From Acidobacteriaceae bacterium (GTDB taxonomy: Bacteria; Acidobacteriota; Terriglobia; Terriglobales; Acidobacteriaceae): DNA of 17,577 nt. The position numbers and the translations under genes were made by a program. The DNA is taken from NCBI GenBank assembly GCA_003135495.1, contig PLBX01000544.1, positions 488 through 18,064 of the forward strand, in the 5' to 3' direction. How positions within the stretch are numbered: position 1 is the stretch's first letter; each line of letters opens with the position of its first letter. Below the pieces are notes generated by a model. It had not been told where the DNA came from and did no database searches. It saw only the letters and a list, made by a program, of their open reading frames with translations. Of the stretch, positions 8,517 to 15,025 are shown piece after piece.

Positions 8517-9296
8517 CTATTGCAAGATTACTTTTTGATTCAGATCTTGAGCGGCTTGCTCAATGTTTTCTGGCCTGCCCAAATCACGCCAATAATTTTC
8601 ATCCGCTCTATAGGCAAAAATTCTTTCTCCTTGACCCGCGACCCGCAAGTACGAAGCGATGATGGAAAACGCGCCGCGCTCCGTCATCATCGGCAGAAAC
8701 CGTGGAGAGATAACGTGAATGCCGGAAAAAGCGAGAGCGTGCATTGGCTCGCTCCCGCCAACCAATTCCGGTTCGCCGCTTCCGGCGCGGCGACCGCAAA
8801 GCTGAAGTCGATCATCGAAGAGTAAATAGCGGGAGGCTTTTCGATCCTGCACAGCCAAGGTGGCGAGCGCCTGATTGTCTATATGAAATTGGACCATGCG
8901 CCCCAGATCGATTGTGCTGAGGACGTCGACATTGTGGACAAGGAACGGTTCATCGAGAGCAGCGGGCTGGTTGGAATCGTTGGCAGAATCGCTTCCGGAA
9001 TCAGTGCGAAAGAAATGAGCAGCCTTTTTAAGGCCGCCGCCAGTGTCGAGCAAAGTCGTCTCGCGCGAAATTTCAATGTGCAGGCCGAAGTTGCTGTTTG
9101 TTCTTAGATAGTCCTCGACCATGTCGGCGAAGTGAAAGACGTTGATGATCACATCACTGACTCCAAACCTTCGCAGCCGGGCAAGCGTCATTTCCAGCAT
9201 CGTGCGGCCGTTAATTTCGACGAGAGCTTTGGGGCGATTATCAGTGAGGGGCCGCAGGCGCGTTCCGAGGCCTGCGGCGAAAATCATCGCTTTCAT
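8517..9296 (-). CDS. MurU-like sugar-1-phosphate nucleotidyltransferase
   Basis: This enzyme is predicted to join a nucleoside triphosphate to a sugar-1-phosphate, giving an activated NDP-sugar. The N-terminus (MKAMIFAAGLGTRLRPLTDN) carries the GXGTRLRPLT nucleotide-binding loop (9-18). K23 (RPKALVEI) is the usual conserved lysine, D124 in HNVDVL is the metal ligand, and WRDLGRPENI (236-245) is the C-terminal motif with D238. At 259 residues without a beta-helix tail it is a minimal transferase, like MurU of Pseudomonas (MurNAc-1-phosphate uridylyltransferase). A short Ser/Asp/Asn insertion lies at about 98-113. Its ATG overlaps the stop of the upstream kinase gene by four bases (ATGA), so the two are almost certainly co-translated. 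That pairing supports the MurU reading over generic mannose-1-phosphate guanylyltransferase, but the exact sugar and nucleotide cannot be fixed from sequence. Confidence 0.85.
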   Translation of the reverse strand: MKAMIFAAGLGTRLRPLTDNRPKALVEINGRTMLEMTLARLRRFGVSDVIINVFHFADMVEDYLRTNSNFGLHIEISRETTLLDTGGGLKKAAHFFRTDSGSDSANDSNQPAALDEPFLVHNVDVLSTIDLGRMVQFHIDNQALATLAVQDRKASRYLLFDDRLQLCGRRAGSGEPELVGGSEPMHALAFSGIHVISPRFLPMMTERGAFSIIASYLRVAGQGERIFAYRADENYWRDLGRPENIEQAAQDLNQKVILQ

Positions 9297-10801
9297 TCGC
9301 GCATCGCCTTATGAGCAACAGCTATTGATGGAGTTGCTCCGGCTTCCGCGGCTGCCGGATTCAGTTGCGGTTGCTCGCGATGACGGAGTATCACCTCCAC
9401 GCCTTCTTTTTCGCGCAGATGTTTTACCAACTGCTCGGCGAGGTAGACGGAGCGATGCTGGCCTCCCGTACAACCGAAAGAAACCATCAGGTTTTGGAAT
9501 CCACGGCCTTGATACGCGGCAACGCTGGCGTCAACCAGTGACTTTGCATTGGCCAGGAAATCGTGGACGCTTTGCTGATGACTGAGATAGTCAATCACGG
9601 AAGAATCTTTGCCAGTGAGAGATTTGAAGCGCTCTTCGCGGCCCGGATTAGGGAGGCTGCGTGCATCAAAAATAAATCCACCGCCGTTACCGCTGTCGTC
9701 TTGTGGCAGGCCTTTGTGAAACGAAAAACTGAAGATTCGCACCTTTAATTTTTCTAATTTCGTTTCGCAGTTTTCCGGCTTAGATGTGAGCCCCTGAAGT
9801 TTTTCGGAAGCACCCATTGTCTTGAATGCTTCCATTACTGTGGGAAGCGCAATTGGCAGTTCGACATTGTGAAGGAGCCAGCGCAAATTTTTGAGGGCGT
9901 AGGGAACGCTCTGGAGAAAATGCTCTTTGCGTTCGTAAAAGCCGCGGAACCCGTAAGCGCCTAGGGCCTGCATGATACGTACGTAAACGTAAGCATAGTA
10001 GTACTGCATGAAGGCAGCGCGATCGAGATCGATGAAGGCGGCAAGGCTGTCTAGATAATGATCGAGCAATTGCTGGCGAAGTTCCGGAGGCAGGTCGGCC
10101 TTGGCGTCGTATAAGAGGGAGGCAATATCGTATTGCAACGCGCCTCTTCTGCCGCCTTGATAGTCGAGAAAAAAGGGCTGACCGTCGCGCAGCATGATAT
10201 TACGAGATTGGAAATCGCGATAAAGAAAATAATCGCGGCCAGCACTCAAAAGAAATTTAGTCAGGCGGGTGAAATCACGCTCCAGCGCTTGCTCATTGAA
10301 TGGAATTCCGGCGAGGCGCAGGAAATAATATTTGAAATAGTTCAGATCCCACGCAATGGACTGGCGATCGAAGCTGGCGCGGGGATAGCAGACTTTGTAG
10401 TTCAGGTCGCGAGCCGCCTCGACTTGAAAGCTCGGTAATATTTCGACGACCTTGCGATAAGCCGCGATCGTTTCGGGAGCGATGGCGTCGCCGTCTCGAT
10501 GGCTTGAAAGAAACTCGAAAAGTGTCGTGCCACCAAAATCTTCTTCCAGATATGCCCCGTTCTTTAGGTCTTGGGCATAAATTTCAGGCACGGGTAAACC
10601 GTGATGGCGAAAGTGACGGGAGAATTCGAGGAAGGCTACATTTTCTTCGCGTACGTCATACAAAATGCCGATAGCGGTAAGTTTGTTGCTAGAAAGGCGG
10701 ATGATCTTCCGGCCGGAGCCGCCGAGCTGACCCTGGAGTGGCTGAACGCGATCCACCGGCAGCTGGAAATGCTGCTCGAATAGTCTCTTGAGAACTTCCA
10801 T
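9293..10801 (-). CDS. AmgK-like sugar kinase fused to RapZ C-terminal domain
   Basis: This is a two-domain protein of 502 residues. Residues 1 to about 330 are a phosphotransferase of the aminoglycoside-kinase fold resembling AmgK, which phosphorylates MurNAc/GlcNAc at the anomeric position. It has a Gly-rich loop (QLGGSGRKIIRLS, 25-37), catalytic YRDFQSRNIML (194-204, D196 and N201) and metal-binding FLDYQGGRRGALQYDIASLL (211-230, D213). After a linker, residues about 353-476 match the C-terminal domain of RapZ: FIFDARSLPNPG (376-387), LTGKD (395-399) and SFGCTGGQHRSVYLAEQL (441-458). In E. coli this domain binds glucosamine-6-phosphate and links amino-sugar levels to GlmS synthesis. The N-terminal P-loop domain of RapZ is missing and replaced by the kinase. 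A weak AGGTGA lies about 12 bases before the ATG. The gene forms an operon with the MurU-like transferase. Both domains are clear; the ligand of the RapZ-like part is inferred. Confidence 0.9.
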   Translation of the reverse strand: MEVLKRLFEQHFQLPVDRVQPLQGQLGGSGRKIIRLSSNKLTAIGILYDVREENVAFLEFSRHFRHHGLPVPEIYAQDLKNGAYLEEDFGGTTLFEFLSSHRDGDAIAPETIAAYRKVVEILPSFQVEAARDLNYKVCYPRASFDRQSIAWDLNYFKYYFLRLAGIPFNEQALERDFTRLTKFLLSAGRDYFLYRDFQSRNIMLRDGQPFFLDYQGGRRGALQYDIASLLYDAKADLPPELRQQLLDHYLDSLAAFIDLDRAAFMQYYYAYVYVRIMQALGAYGFRGFYERKEHFLQSVPYALKNLRWLLHNVELPIALPTVMEAFKTMGASEKLQGLTSKPENCETKLEKLKVRIFSFSFHKGLPQDDSGNGGGFIFDARSLPNPGREERFKSLTGKDSSVIDYLSHQQSVHDFLANAKSLVDASVAAYQGRGFQNLMVSFGCTGGQHRSVYLAEQLVKHLREKEGVEVILRHREQPQLNPAAAEAGATPSIAVAHKAMRE

Positions 10802-10904
10802 GAAGAACAGTTCACCTAGTTTATTTTCGCTTCCCTAAAGATAACATCGGATGCTCGAGTGAACTGCTGGGTGCCGAATCAACAGCATTAACTGCCACCT
10901 CAGA

Positions 10905-10923
10905 TCTCAAGCATGGGTTGAGA
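10905..10923. promoter_or_regulatory. Small inverted repeat in divergent intergenic region
   Basis: TCTCAA (10905-10910) and TTGAGA (10918-10923) are perfect inverted 6-mers around a 7-base centre. The element lies between the divergent kinase and IolB genes, about 20 bases upstream of the putative -35 box of the latter. It could be a regulator or activator site. The arms are short, so it may be chance. Confidence 0.3.
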
Positions 10924-10942
10924 GATAAGTTCGGAAGTGCGA

Positions 10943-10971
10943 TTGACAATGCACTGTTCCTTTGACATATT
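10943..10971 (+). promoter_or_regulatory. Putative sigma-70 promoter of the inositol-type cluster
   Basis: A perfect -35 hexamer TTGACA at 10943-10948 is followed after 17 bases by CATATT at 10966-10971, which matches TATAAT at four of six positions. Transcription would start near 10978, leaving a leader of about 77 bases before the IolB start at 11056. The -10 region lies inside the palindrome at 10960-10978, a layout typical of repression. Confidence 0.5.
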
Positions 10972-10978
10972 GTCAAAG
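10960..10978. promoter_or_regulatory. Candidate operator: perfect palindrome over the -10 region
   Basis: CTTTGACATATTGTCAAAG is a perfect inverted repeat with 8-base arms around TAT. A third half-site, TTGACAAT at 10943-10950, is itself an exact reverse complement of ATTGTCAA at 10969-10976. Three copies of one half-site within 34 bases point to a repressor binding site, probably for a cluster-specific regulator. No candidate regulator gene lies in the adjoining sequence, and I found no second copy of the palindrome in the window. Confidence 0.6.
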
Positions 10979-11055
10979 CGGTTAGAATGCCGAAGCGTTA
11001 TAGCTTTTGGCGGATCATTGTTGAACTGCCCTGGGCTTGTCAGCGGAGAAGAAAT

Positions 11056-11898
11056 ATGAGCGAAAGTGAATCCCTGGTTCACTCGGAGAACCTGCCCCGC
11101 GAGCAGGCCGGTGAGCTCCTTCAATTGCCACGCCATAAGGCCAATTGGGAGTGGATGAGCTTTTTCGTTCGACGCCTTAATCCGGGCGACACTTACAAAG
11201 CTCACACGGATGGTGAAGAGGCGGCCTTTGTGCTACTAGGCGGAACGTGCCGGGCTGATTGGGGGGAAGGTGCCCAAAAAATCGGCAAGCGAAAGAGCGT
11301 TTTTGATGGCTATCCTTACGCTCTGTATTTGCCTCACGGAAACGCAGTCACTTTTACCGCGGAAACGACGTGCGAGATCGCAGAATGCCGAGCACCGTCG
11401 CAAGCCCCGCTGAAGCCACGACTGGTTACGCCCCATGATGTCGTGAGCAGTTTGCGTGGCGGCGGCAATGTGTCGCGTCAGATTGTAGACATCATGACTC
11501 CGGCTTTCCCAGCGGACAAACTCATTGTGGTGGAGGTCTATACTCCCGGTGGAAACTGGTCGAGTTATCCTCCGCATAAACACGACGTACATAATCCGCC
11601 GAAGGAAGTCGATCTTGACGAAATTTATTATTACCGTATGAATCAGGAGAACGCATTTGCGTTCCAGCACCTGTATTCGGGAAAAGATTCGGCCGAAAAA
11701 ACTCTGAAGACGCGCGATGGGGATGCGGTCCTGGTTCGCAGCGGTTATCACCCGGTAGTTGCGGGGCCAGGCTATGACGTCTATTACTTGAACTTTCTCG
11801 CGGGCTCGTCACGCATAATGGCGGTGACGGAAGATCCGCAACACGTGTGGATACGGTCTTCATGGAAAGAGATGGACCCTCGACTGCCGATGGTCTGA
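11056..11898 (+). CDS. iolB: 5-deoxy-glucuronate isomerase
   Basis: This enzyme converts 5-deoxy-D-glucuronate to 5-dehydro-2-deoxy-D-gluconate (2-deoxy-5-keto-gluconate) in the myo-inositol degradation pathway, in the cytoplasm. The protein is 280 residues of double-cupin KduI/IolB type, about the family's usual length. The second cupin shows the metal site YPPHKHDVHNPPKEVDLDEI with H174, H176 and E189, and H232 in SGYHPVVAGPGYDVYYLN, the pattern seen in IolB proteins. I chose the ATG at 11056, not an in-frame ATG at 10987, because GGAGAAG sits at 11045-11051 with good spacing and family proteins begin near MSES. The upstream ATG would also lie close to the inferred transcription start. It is the first gene of the plus-strand cluster, with the permease 75 bases downstream. 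Confidence 0.92.
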   Translation: MSESESLVHSENLPREQAGELLQLPRHKANWEWMSFFVRRLNPGDTYKAHTDGEEAAFVLLGGTCRADWGEGAQKIGKRKSVFDGYPYALYLPHGNAVTFTAETTCEIAECRAPSQAPLKPRLVTPHDVVSSLRGGGNVSRQIVDIMTPAFPADKLIVVEVYTPGGNWSSYPPHKHDVHNPPKEVDLDEIYYYRMNQENAFAFQHLYSGKDSAEKTLKTRDGDAVLVRSGYHPVVAGPGYDVYYLNFLAGSSRIMAVTEDPQHVWIRSSWKEMDPRLPMV

Positions 11899-11973
11899 GT
11901 AAGTGCATTACTTTCGATTGGTCTAGCTGAGCACGAATCGCGTCATCCCATTCATGATGGGCCAGGGGACAAA

Positions 11974-13341
11974 GTGGAAGCGACAGTGTCTGGCGCAACG
12001 CCCAAGCCCAAGCTGAAGCGAGTCCTCGGACTTTGGGATCTGGTTTACTACGGAGTCATCTTAACTTCGCCGATCGCTGTTGTTCCGATGTTTGGCGAGG
12101 CTCAAGTACTTTCGCACGGCCATGCGGTAATCACGCTGTTGGCCGCCATGGTAGCGATGACCGCCACGGCGGTAAGTTTCGGGCGCATGGCTACCGTATA
12201 TCCTTCGGCTGGCTCGGTTTACACTTACGCAAGCCGCAGTTTCAATTCTACTTTTGGATTTGTCGTTGGTTGGGCGATGTTTCTTGAGTACCTGTTCCAA
12301 CCCTTGCAGAATAGCCTATACGCAGCGCTCACCATTCAGAGATTGCTTCCTCACGTTCCTTTTGCGCTGCTCTCGGCGGTGGCCGTCGGGTTCATGACTC
12401 TGCTGTGCTGGTTTGGAATTCGCACGACGGCGCGAGCCAATCAAATTCTGCTTTTCATGATGTCGGTTGTCATGGTGGTGTTCGTGGGCGAAGCCATCTG
12501 GTACATCATCGGACAGCATCACTTCGTGGGACTGATATCGAGTCAGCCGGTTTACGATGCCAAAACTTTTAGCGTTCGCGCGATAGCCGCCGGGACGGCG
12601 CTGGCGGCGACTGTCTATATCGGCTTTGACGGGGTGAGCATTTTGGCCGAGGAGGTTGAGAATCCACAACGCAATGTGTTGCTTGCATCCGTGCTGGTAT
12701 GCGTTTTTACAGGACTTTTTGCAGCATTTCAGGTTTATCTAGCGGTTCGCGTGTGGCCCGATTACCGAACCTTGGTGAATCCCGAAACCGCGTTCATGGA
12801 CGTGGCGCGAGTCGTTGGCGGTTATAAATTGTTTGTCGGATTCGCGGCTGTCCTCTTGATCTCAAGCCTGGCATGCGGACTGGCTGGTCTGTTGGGCGCG
12901 GTGCGTTTGCTTTACAGCATGGGACGCGACAATGTGCTGCCCCGCAAAGTTTTTGGCCATCTCAATGCCGACCGCGGCAATCCTTCTTACAACGTTCTGA
13001 TCGCGGGCGCATTAGCATACATCGGAACTTTGACCATGGGATGGGAGCGATCGGTTGAAATTCTTAACTATGGGGCGCTAATCGCTTTTATGGCGGTCAA
13101 TCTTGCGGCAGTCCGCTATTTTGGTTTTTCGGGCGGCATGGCGGGAAAGCGGCATCTGTTTCTCGACGTCATTGTCCCGGGCTTGGGATTCGTTTTTTGC
13201 CTGGTGATTTTTCTCGGGCTGCAAGAATCAACTTTGGTTGTGGGCACGGCATGGCTTTCGGTGGGCGCGCTCTACGTCGTTCTGAAAACTAAGGCTCTGG
13301 GTCAACCGGTAATCATCGACTTTGGTGAATCTGGGACGTGA
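11974..13341 (+). CDS. APC-superfamily permease (amino acid/amine type)
   Basis: This is an integral inner-membrane transporter of 455 residues with about 12 hydrophobic segments, beginning at GLWDLVYYGVILTSPIAVVP (19-38). MATVYPSAGSVYTYASRSFN (72-91) and the loop ILAEEVENPQRNV (223-235) are characteristic of the amino acid-polyamine-organocation superfamily. The start is a GTG at 11974 with AGGGGAC just upstream. Members usually import amino acids, polyamines or other amines with a proton or by exchange. Inositol itself is normally carried by major-facilitator or ABC systems, so an APC member in an inositol-type cluster is unexpected and hints at an amine-bearing substrate. The specificity is not readable from the sequence. 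The next gene follows after 24 bases, so the genes from iolB to the ferredoxin probably share a transcript. Confidence 0.88.
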   Translation: MEATVSGATPKPKLKRVLGLWDLVYYGVILTSPIAVVPMFGEAQVLSHGHAVITLLAAMVAMTATAVSFGRMATVYPSAGSVYTYASRSFNSTFGFVVGWAMFLEYLFQPLQNSLYAALTIQRLLPHVPFALLSAVAVGFMTLLCWFGIRTTARANQILLFMMSVVMVVFVGEAIWYIIGQHHFVGLISSQPVYDAKTFSVRAIAAGTALAATVYIGFDGVSILAEEVENPQRNVLLASVLVCVFTGLFAAFQVYLAVRVWPDYRTLVNPETAFMDVARVVGGYKLFVGFAAVLLISSLACGLAGLLGAVRLLYSMGRDNVLPRKVFGHLNADRGNPSYNVLIAGALAYIGTLTMGWERSVEILNYGALIAFMAVNLAAVRYFGFSGGMAGKRHLFLDVIVPGLGFVFCLVIFLGLQESTLVVGTAWLSVGALYVVLKTKALGQPVIIDFGESGT

Positions 13342-13365
13342 TGGGGAGAATGGATTGGTAGAGCC

Positions 13366-14409
13366 ATGACACAGCCGCTGGATGATTGGTACCGTCCGGA
13401 ACTTCCGCGCAAAGAATTGAAGTTGTTGATGGCTCGGGGCGACGCTAAAGGTCTCGCCAATTTTGGGCTGTGGCTCGCATGCCTCGGCGCGAGTGGGTAT
13501 CTGGCTTACATCGCGATAGGAAGCTATTGGGTTATCCCCGCTTTTTTTTTATACGGAACCATTTACAGTTCCTGCGATGCGCGGTGGCATGAATGTGCTC
13601 ATGGCACGCCCTTCCGGACGCGCTGGCTGAATGAGACGTTTTATTTGCTTTCCTCGATCATGAATATGAAGGAAGGCACGTACATGCGCTGGAGCCACAC
13701 TCGCCATCACACCGAAACAATAATGGTGGGGATCGATCCAGAGATACAAGTGATGCGTCCGGCGAATCTGGGCAGAGTGTTGCTGGATTTTCTGTGGATC
13801 CCGGATGCGATGCAGATGTTCCGCGTCATGATTTTGCACGCCCTTGGCCGCCCCACCAAAGAGGCCAGGGATTTTGTGCCGCAGAGCGAGTGGCAGAAAA
13901 TGTTCTGGTGGTCGCGTTGCTATCTTTTTATTTATTCGGGAATGATCGTTTGGTCGATCCTGATCAAAAGTTGGCTTCCGCTGCTTTATTTCCCCCTGGC
14001 GCGATTCTACGGTGGCTGGCTGCACCAGATTTTTTCGCTGACCCAACATGCCGGCCTAGCGGAAAACGTGCGCGATCACCGGCTTAATACGCGCACCGTG
14101 AACATGAATCCGGTGTTCCGGTTCCTTTATTTCAATATGAATTACCACATCGAACATCACCTGTTTCCAATGGTTCCGTTTCACGCACTGCCCGATTTGC
14201 ATCATCGGGTTCGAGATGAGATGCCGCATACGTACTCGGGATTGATCGAAGCATTCCGGGAAATTATTCCTACTTTAATCAGGCAGTCCAAGGATGCGAC
14301 GTATTTCGTGCTGCGCGAACTTCCGCCCGGAGCGACGAAAGCTATTTCTTCGACGCAAATGCCGACCAGTAGTGTCGTTACGTCTTCCGGAGGAACGGAT
14401 TATGCCTGA
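13366..14409 (+). CDS. MocD-like membrane di-iron oxygenase (fatty acid desaturase superfamily)
   Basis: This is a membrane-bound non-heme di-iron enzyme of 347 residues. The histidine boxes are H75-ECA-H79, H111-TR-H114-H115, H220 and H228 (LTQHAG), and NYHIEHH with H261, H264 and H265, matching the eight-or-more histidines needed for two irons. Hydrophobic segments lie at about 35-65 and 180-215. The superfamily includes lipid desaturases, alkane hydroxylases and MocD, which acts in rhizobial rhizopine catabolism. The gene overlaps the Rieske ferredoxin gene by 8 bases, and Rieske-type partners go with MocD-like members. The cluster also holds inositol-pathway genes, so an oxidative role on a cyclitol (hydroxylation or O-demethylation) is more likely than lipid desaturation. 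The tail after about 322 is low complexity (Ser/Thr-rich). The ATG at 13366 begins the conserved region. The fold is certain; the substrate is inferred. Confidence 0.82.
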   Translation: MTQPLDDWYRPELPRKELKLLMARGDAKGLANFGLWLACLGASGYLAYIAIGSYWVIPAFFLYGTIYSSCDARWHECAHGTPFRTRWLNETFYLLSSIMNMKEGTYMRWSHTRHHTETIMVGIDPEIQVMRPANLGRVLLDFLWIPDAMQMFRVMILHALGRPTKEARDFVPQSEWQKMFWWSRCYLFIYSGMIVWSILIKSWLPLLYFPLARFYGGWLHQIFSLTQHAGLAENVRDHRLNTRTVNMNPVFRFLYFNMNYHIEHHLFPMVPFHALPDLHHRVRDEMPHTYSGLIEAFREIIPTLIRQSKDATYFVLRELPPGATKAISSTQMPTSSVVTSSGGTDYA

Positions 14410-14734
14410 AGATGTTATTGCTTGGCACGCAGTATGCCCCGTTGATGAAATCGACGAAGAAGATGTAGCGGAGTTCTGGCATGCGGGAGAGCTTTATGCG
14501 ATCTACCACACGCCTAGCGGATTCTATGCCACTGATGGACTCTGCACGCACGAAGAGGCGCCACTGACTGGCGGACTCGTGCTCGGAGAGATTATCGAAT
14601 GTCCGATGCATCAGGGACGCTTCGATATTCCTAGCGGCAAAGCAAAGGGCGCGCCGGTGTGTATCAATTTGAGGACCTATCCCACCAAAGTCGAAGCGCA
14701 ACAGCTTTATGTCGGCATTCCAATCAATGTCTGA
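14402..14734 (+). CDS. MocE-family Rieske [2Fe-2S] ferredoxin
   Basis: This is a small soluble electron carrier of 110 residues that would feed electrons to the adjacent oxygenase. The Rieske cluster ligands are C48-T-H50 and C67-PM-H70 with 16 residues between them (GLCTHEEAPLTGG and IIECPMHQGRFDIPSG). KAKGAPVCINLRTYPTKVEA (80-99) is typical of the MocE-type ferredoxins. A longer open frame reaches back to 14294, but I start at the ATG at 14402. GGAGG precedes it by about eight bases, and the conserved domain begins there. The start lies inside the oxygenase gene (8-base overlap), which indicates translational coupling. A matching ferredoxin reductase (MocF-like) is not in the window. Confidence 0.9.
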   Translation: MPEDVIAWHAVCPVDEIDEEDVAEFWHAGELYAIYHTPSGFYATDGLCTHEEAPLTGGLVLGEIIECPMHQGRFDIPSGKAKGAPVCINLRTYPTKVEAQQLYVGIPINV

Positions 14735-15025
14735 GTCCGACAATGAATGCGTAGCAAAGCGCCACACATTTGCACGCCTGTCATCCTGAGCGAAGCGAAG
14801 GACTTATGCATTCTCTCGGCGCGCAAACAGATTTCTAAAGATACTCTTCGAGGTTAAACAATTAGGGCCAGAATGCTAAGCGGTTTGTACTTTTGGCAAT
14901 CACTGGCACTACTGAAGGAATTAAAGTATGCTGCTTTTGATGTATTCGCTTTGGTATTTACGATAGTGGTTATGCCAATGAGTCCAACAAAGCGCTAAGA
15001 TTCTTTGAAAGAGAGAAAGTTGGAG
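14735..15025. other. Intergenic gap dividing the catabolic cluster
   Basis: These 291 bases carry no convincing reading frame. They include a single-arm dispersed repeat at 14779-14801, then AT-richer sequence from about 14840 to 15000 that would suit a second promoter. I find no pair of hexamers good enough to call, and no clear hairpin-plus-T-run terminator. Confidence 0.5.
14779..14801 (+). repeat. Second copy of dispersed repeat arm
   Basis: TGTCATCCTGAGCGAAGCGA followed by AGG at 14779-14801 matches bases 1-23 of the window at all but one position (T for C). No inverted partner was found nearby, so this is a solitary arm. Two copies in under 18 kb, both intergenic, suggest a common dispersed element of this genome. 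Confidence 0.65.

Noticed and set aside
10987..11055. Upstream in-frame ATG that would lengthen IolB by 23 residues
   Set aside because: It would start a few bases after the inferred transcription start, lacks a Shine-Dalgarno sequence, and adds residues not typical of the family. The ATG at 11056 has GGAGAAG.
13549..14049. Antisense open frame of 166 codons inside the oxygenase gene
   Set aside because: It mirrors the histidine-box gene and shows no domain or ribosome binding site of its own.
14294..14401. N-terminal extension of the Rieske ferredoxin
   Set aside because: It is wholly inside the oxygenase coding region with basic, unconserved residues; the ATG at 14402 has a strong ribosome binding site.
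13366..14409. Simple annotation as lipid fatty acid desaturase
   Set aside because: The superfamily is broad; the dedicated Rieske partner and inositol-pathway neighbours favour a MocD-like role.
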